A program made the position numbers and the translations under genes. The notes under the pieces are model-generated. The model did not search any database. It worked only from the letters and a program-made list of their open reading frames with translations, and was not told the DNA's origin. Below, piece by piece: positions 25,747 to 38,927 of a DNA stretch of 64,000 nucleotides (its first letter is position 1; each line of letters opens with the position of its first letter). Location: assembly GCF_024679095.1 (NCBI RefSeq), contig NC_066562.1:5499601-5563600 (forward strand), given 5' to 3'. This stretch comes from Eriocheir sinensis. Lineage: Eukaryota > Arthropoda > Malacostraca > Decapoda > Varunidae.

Positions 25747-28700
25747 GTTGAGAAGGTCTGGACAGTTTTGTATTTGTCAAGGAAGCTTGCCTTCCCTCTC
25801 ACTCATGTCACTCCTCATGATTCAGATCAGACTGGGCTAAATAGAACTCAAGAATTGATTAATAAAACAATAAAAAAATGCATGGCAGTACAACATAAGA
25901 TTACAAGGCACACACTGGTCATTGGCTGTTGATGATAAAGAAATGGAGCAGTGAAAAAGCCATTTGTTTGTAAAATAATGATCCCAAGATTACTGAAGTG
26001 AAGTGTTGTGAAAAAACATTGCCACTTACTGCTGTCAGTAGAGGGTATAGGAAATGATGACTGGCCTCAGACATGTATGTGTGTTACTCACCCAGCCCAG
26101 CCTCACCACACATGATATTTGAAACCAGCTCTGGCATTTCAAGTGTCTATGTTTCTCAGATAGACAGGAAAAAGACTGATCAAATGAAGCCTATAGAATC
26201 CTAAGGCTGCAAGCACCATTTTTGTAAAGGAAGATGTTGAAAGTGACTCCTCTTTCAGCATAAGAGTTCTTGTTAAGTAATACAGTTTTTGAGTCATGAT
26301 TCCTCCAATGACACCTCCACAAGACTGAATTTGTCTTTATTTGTTACAACAAACTTGTTTTTGGCATAATCTGTCTTTGCTGTGTTGGGTCCATTCTGGC
26401 AGCCTTGTGGGTCTAGAGCACCCAGAATGAGGGACATGTGGAAGCAGTGTGGGCAGTGTTGGGTCATGTTGGTGCTGTTTTATACTGTGTGTACCTGTGG
26501 CCTCAGGCACTGCTCTGAGGTAAATAAAGGACTGTGATACTAAAGAATGTTGATGTTTATCTATGCCTTGGGATGCCTGTTGAGCTGAGTGTGTAATGTG
26601 TTGTAACACAAACTTTTGGGCCATATCATAAAATGTAGAACAAAGATTATTATGTACTTAGATTTGTTACGAAATTAACATTGTATTAAGAATATTTTAC
26701 ACCTTCAGACACATGAATTGAAAACCTTGTGCAAAAATTTTGTAAATATTTTTATCTTTGAGGAAAAGAAGTCATTGCAAATTTGGAGAATGGCAGCATT
26801 TTGGGAATCACTTTGAAAGTTGAGGAACTGTGTCATGGGAGTGGCAAAGAAGGAGCAGGAAGGCACAGTGTTGGTCCAGGGGTGGGTGGAGCCTGGCCAG
26901 GGAGGGATGGACTGTGGACAGGTGGCTCAGGGATGGTGTTGGTGTAGGGTGGCAAGATTATGTTCAGGAGTAACTTGATGGGTGACTCCTTCCTCCCTTC
27001 CCTCCGTGTGATGCATGTCATTGCTCTCCCTGATGGGCCGGCCTCCCTCACCCACGTCTGACCGTGACATGTACTGGTGGTCCTTGTAGTGTGTGGTCAT
27101 ATTGGTCATGGGAGGGAGTCTGCACATCAAGAAACTCTAAACATACCAGAGCAGGGTTGTTGAAGGCACGGGTTGCACAGCAGCGCTGGGTTGTGTTAGA
27201 CTACTTACTGGGTTGTTAAGTCTTAACGGAGATAATAGACCTTTGGGAGGCACACAGCTCATGGTGCTGTCATTAACCCGTCCGCTGCGATTGGCACGGA
27301 TTTGGCTTTCACTGGTAGCCTGGTAACATATACTCCCAGGTCTTTCTTTGCCTCTGTGGTGGATAGTGGAGTGTTTCCCATGTGGTATTGGTATGCTGGA
27401 TATCCCCTCCCAAGGTGCAGGACTTTACATTTTTCTTCATTGAGTTGTAGCAGCCACTTTTTGTTCCATTCCTGTAGCTTGGTGATGTCTTCTTGTAGGA
27501 AGTCCACAGTCAAGGGGTAAAGCTCTGCCACACATTTACACCAATACAAAACATGAAAAATACTCATCAGAAAAAGTGACCTTGTATAATAATGGGAATA
27601 GCTGTAGAGGAAAATTTTCATTCATAGCATACAAGGAAAAAAATAGGTCACGAGGGTAATACTTCAAGAAAAAAACGGGTCGTGTTGATAAAAGTTTGCC
27701 GAACACTGGTGGACGGTAATGGAAAGTTGACGGAAGGGTTTTAAAGGGAGGGAAGATTTTTTTGTAAGCCGAATTTACTGGACTTGACTTCTATTGCGAG
27801 TTAAATTCATTCCTCAGTTAAACATGTTAACGCCTTTAGACTGACTATTTCATATACTTCTTCATCTACATTTTTATTGGGTTCTCTCTCCCTTCCCCCC
27901 ATTACCCTCCACCTCACTATCTCTTATTGTTCATCCATTTCATCCTTCTTACACATGTTCTCAGTCTCATCATTCTTCATCCATCTCATTCTTGGTTTCA
28001 TCCTTCACTCTCTCTTAACCACTTTCTCAATATCTCCTCATCCATTTGTCTCATCCTCGGTCTCATCCTTCACCTCACAAACACTCCTAACCACCTGTCA
28101 TCCACTCATCCAGCTATCTATTGGTATTAAGTCATCCATCACCTCATCACTCAGTCTCATATTGTTCATCCATTTCATCCTTCATCTCACTCTAACTTAC
28201 TCAGTCTCATCATTTTTCATCCATCTCATTCTTGGTTTCATCCTTCGCTCTCTCTTAACCACTTTCTCAATACCTCCTCATCCATTCATCCATCTGTCTC
28301 ATCCTTGGTCTCATCCTTCACCTCACAAGCACTCTTAACCACCTGTCATCCACTCATCCAGCTCAAATTTTGCATGGGACTATTTACCCCATGAGCAAAT
28401 ATGAAAAAGGAAATGGCTGGAAAATATCTTGAGGTGAGGTGAATCGTGTCGGGGGAGGGTAGAGTAGGGTTGGGGGTCAAGCTTTTTTGGTAGTGTTGTA
28501 TGATGGGGCGGGAAGCTTCAGGATGGACACTTTTGGATACAGGAATACGTGGACACTTTCACACCCTTAAACAATGTGTGTGTGTGTGTGCGTGTGTGTC
28601 AGTGGCTGTTGGCTTTCATCCTTAATTTTTCATATCCTAAGTTCATATATACATTTTTCTCTCATATCCTGATTCACTTTTTCATATCCTAAATTAATCT

Positions 28701-31700
28701 ATATATTATTTTCTCATATCCTGATGCATTCTTTCATATCCTAAATCCATCTATATATATTTTTTCTCATATCCTAACTCATTCTTTCATATCCTTCCTT
28801 CATACATATATATTTCTCCTCATCTTTATTCCTTCCTTCATATCCTAAATCCATCTCTATATATTTTTCCTCATCCTCATTCACTCCTTCATATCCTAAA
28901 TCCATCTATATATATTTTTTCCCATGTCCTGATTCACTCTTTCATATCCTAAACTCATCTATATATCCTTTCCTCATCCTCATTCACTCCTTCATATCCT
29001 AAATCCATCTCTATATATTTTTTCCCACATCTTGATTCACTCTTTCATATCCTAAACTCATCTATATATCCTTTCCTCATTCTCATTCACTCCTTCATAT
29101 CCTAAATCCATCTCTATATATTTTTTCCCACATCTTGATTCACTCTTTCATATCCTAAACTCATCTATATATCCTTTCCTCATTCTCATTCACTCCTTCA
29201 TATCCTAAATCCATCTATATATATTTTTTCCCACATCCTGATTCACTCTTTCATATCCTAAACTCATCTATATATCCTTTCCTCATTCTCATTCACTCCT
29301 TCATATCCTAAATCCATCTATATATATTTTTTCCCACATCTTGATTCACTCTTTCATATCCTAAACTCATCCATATATTTTCCTTTTTATGCTCAAGATT
29401 CTGTGACCCGTGTGAGGCTTTGTCTGTGCTTCCATCAGTGAGAAAACTAGACTTGCAATTTTTTTCTGCAACTCGTACTGTCATTCTATATTCCTCCACC
29501 TTATTCAATTCATTCTTTGGGTTCGGAGAGAGAAGAGGAGAGGAGAGGAGAAGAGAGAAGGGAGGAGAGGAAAGAGGCAAAAGGAGGGGAGGGAAAAGTA
29601 TGGGAGAGACTGATGAGGAGAGATTAGTAGAGAAGAAAAAAAAGAAAAAGAGGAACAGTATTTGTTGTAATCTCTCCAATCTCACCCCGCATACTTTTTC
29701 ATAATTTTCTTCATTTTCTTAACATTTTCTCATCTTAATTTGTGTTGTATTTTATTTTCCTATTTTATATTTTTCTTCCATCCACATTTTTTATCGGCTT
29801 TTCTCACCCTTTCCCTTTGTTACGCTCCACTTCACTATCAATCATCCACTCATCCAGCTATCTATTGGTATTAGTCATCCATCACCTTGTCACTCAATCT
29901 CATTCTTCATCCATTTCATCCTTCATCTCACTCAAAACTTACTCACTCATAATTTTTCATCCATCTCATTCTTGGTTTCATCCTTCGCTCTCTTAACCAC
30001 TTTATCTCCTCATCCATTCATCCATCTATCTCATCCTTGGTCTCATGCTTCACCCCACAAACACTTTCTCAATATCTCCTCATCCATTCATCCATCTGTC
30101 TCATCCTTGGTCTCATCCTTCCCCCCTCAAACACTTTCTTAATCTCTTATCATCCATTCATCCATCTATCTCATCCATGTCCTCATCCTTCACCTTTCAA
30201 ACACTTTCTCAGAGTCATCCATTCATCCATCTCATCCTTGCCCTCATCCTTCACCTCTCAAACACTTTCTCAGTCTCATCCATTCATCCACCTCATCCTT
30301 GCCTCATCCTTCACCTCTCAAACACTTTCTCAGTCTCATCCATTCATCCACCTCATCCTTACCTCATCCTTCACCTCTCAAGCACTTTCTCAGTCTCATC
30401 CACCTCATCCTTGGTCTCATCCTTCACCTCTCAAGCACTTTGTCTCATCCACTCATCCACTTCATCCTTGCCCTCATCCTTCACCTCTTAAGCACTTTCT
30501 CAGTCTCATCCACTCATCCACCTCATCCTTGGTCTCATCCTTCACCTCTCAAGCACTTTCAGTCTCATCCATTCATCCACCTCATCCTTGCCCTCATCCT
30601 TCACCTCTCAAGCACTTTCAGTCTCATCCATTCATCCACCTCATCCTTGCCCTCATCCTTCACCTCTTAAGCACTTTCTCAGTCTCATCCACTCATCCAC
30701 CTCATCCTTGCCCTCATCCTTCACCTCTTAAGCACTTTCTCAGTCTCATCCATTCATCCAGCTCATCCTTGCCCTCATCCTTCACCTCTCAAGCACTTTC
30801 TCATCCATTCATCCACTTCATCCTTACCTCATCCTTCACCTCTCAAGCACTTTCTCAGTCTCATCCACTCATTCACCTCATCCTTCCACAATCCAATCAA
30901 TCAATCTCATCACTTTTCATCCATCTATCTCATCCACTCTCAATTTTACCCTTACACTTAGTTAATCTCTGTCCACCCGCCCATCCATCCATCCATCTCA
31001 TCCTTAACCTGTCCGCTGCGATTGACACGGATTTGGCCTTCACTGGTAGCCTAGTAACATATACTCCCAGGTCTTTCTCTGCCTCTGTGGTGGATAGTGG
31101 AGTGGTTCCCATGTAGTATTGGTGTGCTGGATATCCCCTCCCAAGGTGCAGGACTTTACATTTTTCTTCATTGAGTTGTAGCAGCCACTTTTCGTTCCAC
31201 TCCTGTAGCTTGGTGATGTCTTCTTGTAGGAAGTCCACAGTCAAGGGGTTAATCTACTTTTCACCTCACTGCCATACCCTGCCAATCCCCAGCCAGCCAT
31301 CATCTGTATTTCCCTGCTATGAGAGAGAGGGGAGTGTCAAAATGCCTCTCCACCCACAGTTGGCCCTCTCTTCTGGCCACTCAATTCTGTTTTCTCTTAA
31401 CCCGGTAGCAGCGGGGATCATGTTTCTTAATGGTCCCTCTAAGCGAGAAAAATGAGAAAAAATCATCACTCACACAAACCGTTTCATAATATATATCAAA
31501 GCATTTGTGATCAGTTTATGCATCATCTACTTTGGGGGGGTTATATCATGTCACAAATTTGGCCCGTTGCTGCTACACGGTAAAGCCACAAATTTGGCCC
31601 GTCGCTGCTACACGGTAAAGCCACAAATTTGGTTGTCGCTGCTACGGTAAAGCCACAAATTTGGCCCGTAGCTGCTTCACAGTAAAGCCACAAATTTGGC

Positions 31701-32744
31701 CCGTCGCTGCTACACGGTAAAGCCACAAATTTGGCCCGTCGCTGCTACACGGTAAAGCCACAAATTTGGCCCGTCGCTGCTACACAGTAAAGCCACAAAT
31801 TTGGCCCGTCGCTGCTACACGGTAAAGCCACAAATTTGGCCCGTCGCTGCTACTGGGTTAAGCGAGGATTGGTTAGCGGCCTTTTCCTTTTCTTTTTTTC
31901 TTTTATCTCTTTCCTTTTTCTTTAACTCTTCTTTTACTGTTTTGTCTTGAGCTTCTTCCATTGTTGTGAAAAAAAATGTATGTGTATGTTTCTCGACACA
32001 TTTTCATTTCATCCGCATCTCACAGTGACTTGTTCTCTCCACAGCGGGACCTTCATCATGGAGTACGTGGGCGAGGTCTTCGACACGCGGGAGTTCAAGC
32101 GTCGGAGGAAGGAGTACGCGAGGGACATGCGGGCCCACTTCTACTTCATGGCCCTCAAGTCTGACCAGCTGATTGACGCTACTCGGATGGGGAACATCTC
32201 GCGTTTCATCAACCACTCCTGCGACCCCAATGCTGAGACGCAGAAGGTGTGTATTTACCTAGTTCTAGTTTTACAGGGCCTGGGCTTTACGCTCGTGTGG
32301 TCTCGTCTCTGTGTCTATATTCATCCAACTTTTCCTTAAAGCTTTGCACACTCCTCGCCAATATTACATCCTCACTCAGTCTGTTCCAAACCTCTATCTT
32401 TCTTTTGTGTGCATGTGTGTTTGTGTGTGTGTGTTGGTAAGGGCAAGGGAGAGAGGAAAGACTGGTGAGGAGAGGAGAGATGAGTAGAGAAGAGGAGAAA
32501 AGAGAAAATAAAGGAGAGGAGAGAGGTAAGGCGGGGGGGAAGAGGAGAGGAGATAAGTTATTTGCTAAACTTCCTTCATATGTGTGTTCGTATGTTGTAT
32601 TATTGTTTACTATTCTGTAGGTTTGGTATTTATTTATTTATTTATTATTGTGGGTCTGTGGGAGTGTTATAAAGACAGAATGCATTTGAGAGACAGACAG
32701 ACAGACAGACAAACATATGCAGACAAACAGACATGCAGACAGAC

Positions 32745-32814
<70 letters not shown>

Positions 32815-33368
32815 GCAGACAGACATATACAGACAGACATTTGCAGAGAGGCAGACAGACAAACAGACAAAGAGTGCATGGTTCAATAGGCTTGTTTGTG
32901 TTCTTACCTGTCATTAGTTTATCAGTCTCATTTTTTTCTTCCTCTACTCTTATTTACTTATTTCTTTTATTTTTTCTTTTATTTATTATTTATTTATTTA
33001 TTTATTTATTTTTTTTTTTTTGTGTGTGTGTGTGTGTGTGTGTTTGTTTGTTTGTATGTGTGTGTAACTTTCCTTTGTTTCATCTCCCTTCGCCAACCTC
33101 AAACAACAACAACATCAAATTTCTCGTTCCCTTCTCTTGCAGTGGACGGTGAATGGTGACCTCAGGATTGGCTTTTTCTCCAAGAAGCACATCGAGGCGG
33201 GAGAGGAGATTAACTTTGACTACAGACTGGAGAGATATGGGTAAGTGTGTGTGTGTGTGTGTGTGTGTTTTTACCTAGTTGTAGTGTTCGGAATGTTAGA
33301 TAAGCTTGTTTTGTCCTGTTTCCATATCTATTTTCATGTGTGTGGGTGTGGGTGTATGTATGTATGTA

Positions 33369-33421
<53 letters not shown>

Positions 33422-36400
33422 TCACTTGAGAAACAAAATGTAAGCCATGTAATCCATATAAAAGAGGAGCTTTAAAATTTACCTAAAAAAATAAAAAAAA
33501 AAAAATTTAAGATGAGTAAAATAACATATGGTACACAAAACATTACAAATCATTCACCAGTTATTCATCATTCATCTATTATTCACCCAGGCTTTCTATT
33601 TCCCCCCTCCTTATTCGCACCTTTGAGCTGTTGCCTATCCCGTAAGAAGACAAATAAATAAATAAAAAAAATAAAACCGTCACGCTTGCCTCGCCCCGCA
33701 GCCGTGAGCCCCAGAAGTGTTACTGTGGCACCGCTATCTGCCGCGGTTGGCTCGGGGAATCACCAGACGAACAGACCAAGGAGGAGAAGGACGAGGCACG
33801 GCGGAAGGAGGAGCGAGACAGGCGGAAGAGGGAAGAGCGGCGAGCCTACTTTGAGGACATTGATGTAAGAAAGGTTTGGATTCTTAATTATGTTTGGGTG
33901 TGTAGTGGATTTGGGGGTTGAGTTTATGGGTATATTTATCATCCACTTGGCTTGTTTTAACCTGTCTGCTGTGATTGGCACGGATTTGGGGGTTGAATTT
34001 ATGGGTTTATTTATCATCCAATTCGCTAGTTGTTTAAACCCGTCCGCTGCGATTGGCACGGATTTGGGGGTTGAGTTCATGGGTTTATTTATCATCCAAT
34101 TCGCTAGTTGTTTTAACCCGTCCGCTGCAATTGGCACGGATTTGGGGGTTGAGTTTATGGGTATATTTATCATCCAATTGGCCTGTTGTTTTAACCTGTC
34201 CGCTGCAATTGGCACGGCGTTAATGGTTTGTCCACTGTAAGAGTTAGGGTACAGTCACCAATTTGTATGTGCTCTTCAGTGGGCATATATATTTTTTTTA
34301 TCAAGGATCAAGTTACTTAGTTTCATATTCAGGTTCGTTCCCTGTTGCCGTGATCATGGGTTACTTTTGTACTCGGTGAAATAGTGCCTCATCGTCAAGG
34401 AACTTTTTCATTATGATCAGAAGCTATCAAGTTAGTATAATCTGTGTTAATGTATTTTCTCACAGCTGAAGCAATATCCTTACCAAGTACCTTCTCTTAC
34501 CTCCTCTGTTTTTGTTTTTCTGTGTCTGTCTGTCTGTCTCTGTCTGTGTCCCCCCTCTATCTGTCTGTCTGTGTCTATCTTCCTCTCTATCTGTCTGTCT
34601 GTGTCTATCTTCCTCTCTATCTGTCTGTCTGTGTCTCTACCTCCCTCTGTATGTCTGTCTATCTGTCTCTCTGTCTGTGTCTATCTCCCTCTGTCTCTCT
34701 CTGTCTGTGTCTATCTTCCTCTGTATCTGTCTGTCTTCTCTCTCTCTTATTCATCATCTTCCAAACTTTTCTCATGTTAACCATTTCTCTCGTAACCTTT
34801 CCTCTCCTATCAGTCTCTCTCTTAACCATCTCTCCCTCTCCTAACCATTTCCTGACCGCCTTCCTTCTTCCACAGCTCGAGGATGAGATCGAGAAGCTCA
34901 ACTCCCACAAGCTTCGGAACAGACAGGATACGCTCAACCTCTCCCGACTCATGGTGCGCGCCGAGGACTTCAGCTCGCGCGTCATGCTCCTGCAGCTCCT
35001 TCAGACGGGCGAGCCGGCGTGTCGTAGGCTCTTCCTCGACTACCATGGCCTCAAGGTGCTCTGGTCCTGGATGGCGGATCTTGGGCTCTCCCGCCAACAC
35101 ACGGCTCTCAAGGTGGAGGTGAGTGGTGGGATGTGTTGATGGATTTTTCTTTTATTTATTTTTCTTTTTTTTTTTCTTCTCTCCTTTCCTCTTTTTTCTC
35201 TCCTTTCCTCTCCTCTTTTTTTTCTTTTTTCTTCCTTTCCTTTTCTTATCTTCTCCTCTTTTTTCTCTCCTTTCCTCCCCTCTTTTTCTTTTCTCTTCCT
35301 TTCCTTTTCTTATCTTTTCTCCTCCTCTCCTTTTTTCTTTTCTTTTCTATTCTCTTCTTCTCTTCTCTTTTCTTTTACCTTTTCTTCTTCTCCTTTATTT
35401 CCTCTAATCTCCTTTCCTTTCTTCTAATCTCCTCTCTTATCTCCTTTCCTTTCCTCTCATCTCCTTTACTTTCCTTTAATCTCCTTTTTTCTCTTCTTTC
35501 CTTTCCTCTTATCTCCTTTCTTCTCTCCTTTCCTTTCCTGTAATCTCTTTTTTCTCTTCTTTTCTCTCCACCATTTCTTTTTTTTTCTCTCTGTCTTTTC
35601 CTCTATTAATCATCACTCCCTCTCCGCAGATCCTCAAGACCCTGGAGGTCCTTCCCATCACCAACAAAACGCAGCTCACCGACAGCCGCGTTCTCTCCCT
35701 GGTGGAGCGATGGAGCGGCCAGGGGGGGTGCACGCGCTCCTCCACCTCCTCCACTAGTCTCTCCCCGCCCCCGCCACCGCCCCCACCACCCAAGACCAGC
35801 GAGGCCGCCCTACCCCCGCCGGCGCCGAACCTTCCTGCAACTCCTGCCTCTGCTGCTGAAATGGATCCGAGTAATAAAAAGTCGAGGTTGGTGGTGTTTG
35901 GATTTTTTGTTGTTGTTATTTATTTATTTTTAGTCTACATTTGTTTGTCTATTCTTATCTACTTTTCTGTTTATTTGTTCGTTTACCTTTTTGATTCGTT
36001 TATATTGATTAGTCATTTTTCTTGTTTATCTTTTTTATTTGTTTATATTAATTACTTTCATTTTTATCCGATCATTTATTTCTTTGTCTATTTGTGTATC
36101 TATTTATTTGTATTTATTAATCTATCATACCTTTATTTTTATTTATTTGTTTGTATATGTTACTTTATTTACTTTCCCTTTCCTGAAGTTGTCAAATTTA
36201 CATGGATTGGTTTTAATATTTCTCCATTTTCTCGATTCTTCCTCGTATTCTTCTTTCTCGTTTTCTCTTGCCTCCTCTCTCCTCGCATTTACTCTCCTCT
36301 CCTTTTCACTCTCTTCTTTGTCTCCTTTTCTCTTTAATCCCCATCTCTTCACTCTCTTTTTCTCATCTTCCCTCTCCTCTCCTCTCCTCTCCTCTCTCCT

Positions 36401-38879
36401 CTCTCCTCCCTCTTCTTTCCTCTTCTCTCTCCTCTCTCTTCCCTCTTCTCTCCTCTCTCCTCTCTCTTCCCTCTTCTCTCCTCTCCTCTCTCCTCTGTCT
36501 TCCCTCTTCTCTCCTCCTCTCTCCTCTGTCTTCCCTCTTTTCTCCTCTCCTCTCTTCTCTGATCTTTACACTCCATCATCTCAACAGTGACACCAGTGAG
36601 GAGTCAGATAGCGAGACGGAGCCCAAGTTACCCATCGAGGGCTCCAGCGCGGACGACAGCAGCATGGACTCAGAGGTGGATAACCCCAAGACAGGCATGG
36701 AGGAGGAGAGCAGCGACTCCAATGATGCCAAGGACACCGCCGCCGCTGCCTCCTTGATCCCTGGGGCAGAGGAGAAGCTGAGGGCGGAGGGACTGTCGGA
36801 CGAGGAGAAGGAGGTGCAGGAACTTCTGGAACTGCACAAGTCGATGGTGGAACTAGCCCAGAAGCTCCTTGACGCCTGGAAGAACCTCAAGGAGTTCTTC
36901 CGGATCCCCAAGAAGGAGCGGATCGAGCTGATGAAGGAGCACGAGAGGGAGGTGGACCGTGGCTACAAGGAGTATCTCGACCAGGCCTCCGAGAGCGACC
37001 GGGACTCCGAGAGGGACAGGGACCGCAGGGACAAGGACAGGTATGGGGTGATGGGAAGCAGGACTGGGGTTGTTAAATGCTAGGGTAGGCTGGTCAGGTT
37101 AGGCAAGGTTAGGTCAGGTCATGTCAGATTTGGTTACGTTAGGTTAGGTTAAGTTAGGCCAGGCTAGGGTAGGTTAGGTCGTCAGGTCAGGTCAGGCAAG
37201 ATCATGTCAGATTTGGTTAGGTTAGGTTAAGTTAGGCCAAGCTAGGTTAGGTTAGGTCATCAGGTCAGGTTAGGCAGGGTTAGGTCAGGTCAGGTCAGAT
37301 TTGTTTAGGTTAGGTTTGGTTAAGTTAGGCCAGGCTAGGGTAGGTTAGGTCATCAGGTCAGGTTAGGCAAGGTTAGGTCAGGTCAGGTCAGATTTGGTTA
37401 GGTTAGGTTAGGTTAGGTTATGATGTGTTTGTTTATTCTTTCCTGCCCAGGTTAGGTTAGGTTAGGCTGGGTGTGCTAAGGATAGATTTGCATAAGTTGG
37501 ATTAATTTTAGATTGGATTAGCATTTAACTCACATATCCTTAACCCACTAGCTGCGGGGATCATGTTTCTTAATGGCCCCTCTAAGCGAGAATAATGAGA
37601 AAAAATCATCACTCACGCAAACCATTTCATAATATATATCAACGCATTTGTGACCAGTTTATGTATCATCTATTTTGGGGGGTTTATATCATGGCACAAA
37701 TTTGGCCTGTCGCTGCTACACGGTAAAGCCACAAATTTGGCCCGTCACTGCTACCAGGTTAAAAAAGCACCTACATTCTCCTCTACTCATCCTTCATGCT
37801 CCTTTTTCCTCTCTCTACATAGGTTAGGTTAGGCTAGGTTATGTTAGGTTGCATTAGGTTAGGTTAGGTTTGCATTGATGTGATTTGTGTTAGATTGAAT
37901 TAGGATTTGTTTAGCTCACCCACATCCTTCTCTACACATCCTTCACGCTCCTTTTTCCTTCTCTACACAGGTTAGGTTAGGTTTGCATTGATGTGATTTG
38001 TGTTAGATTGAATTAGGATTTGTTTAGCTCACCCACATCCTTCACGCTCCTTACACAGGTTAGGTTAGGTTTGCATTGATGTGATTTGTGTTAGATTGAA
38101 TTAGGATTTGTCTAGCTCACCCACATCCTTCTCTACACATCCTTCACACTCCTTACACAGGTTAGGTTAGGTTTGCATTGATGTAATTTGTTTTAGATTG
38201 AATTAGGATTTGTCTAGCTCACCCACATTCTCTTCTACACATCCTTTATGCTCCTTTTTCCTTTCTTACACAGGTACAACCGCCGGGACCATCACTACGA
38301 CAGGCGGCGGCGGTCCCCAGACAGAGAGAAGGACCGCTACTCAAGGGTCCGCGGGTCATCCAGGGAAGACCGGTCATCAGACTCCCCGAAGATGTCCAAA
38401 GAGCAGAGACGACAGCTGTTTGAACTCAAGGTAAGGGAAGAAAAGGAAAGGAAGAGAAGGGAAGGGAGGGAGGGAGGGGAGAAGGAAGGAAGGAAGGAAG
38501 GAAGGAGGAGGAAGGAGGAGGAGGGAGGAGGGAGAGGAGGAGAAGAAAGGAAAGGAAGGAAGGAAGGGAGGAAGGAAGGACAGGAAGGAAGGAAAGAAGG
38601 AAGGGAAGGGAAGGAAGGAAGGAAGAGGAAGGAAGGAGAGAAGGAAAGGAAGGGAAGGGAAGGGAGTGGAAGGAAATGAAAGGAAAGGAAGGAGAGGGAG
38701 GGAGAGGACCAAGGAAGGAAGGAAAAGGAAAGGGAGCAAGAGATGGGAGGAGAGAAGAAAGGGAAGGAAAGAGAGGAAGGGAAGGAGGGAAAAAGAGAAG
38801 GAAGGGAAGGGAGGAGAGAGAGAAGACAGAGAAGAGAGGAAGGAGGAAACAAAGGGAAATGGTGTCAATAATAATAATA

Positions 38880-38927
<48 letters not shown>

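Larger units (their letters stand above)
17460..27240 (+). other. Repeat-poor 9.8-kb interior of SETD2 intron 2
   Basis: Composition changes from CT-rich to TG/GA-rich on the plus strand and tandem arrays become scarce. It contains one MITE (22270-22722), a short tandem repeat (23224-23545), a T run (23762-23798) and a CA microsatellite (25710-25742). Short open frames exist (for example 19982-20413 plus and 18178-18522 minus). None has a recognisable domain or a convincing splice context. No gene is called. Confidence 0.55.

Noticed and set aside
30037..31116. A 359-residue Ser/His/Pro-rich open frame
   Set aside because: It is the CTCATCC minisatellite followed by a TTAA element read in the wrong direction. 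No domain, and the composition explains it.
32584..33159. Several short frames with RERERE or SLSLSL repeats
   Set aside because: They are (GA)n and (CAGA)n microsatellites in intron 3.
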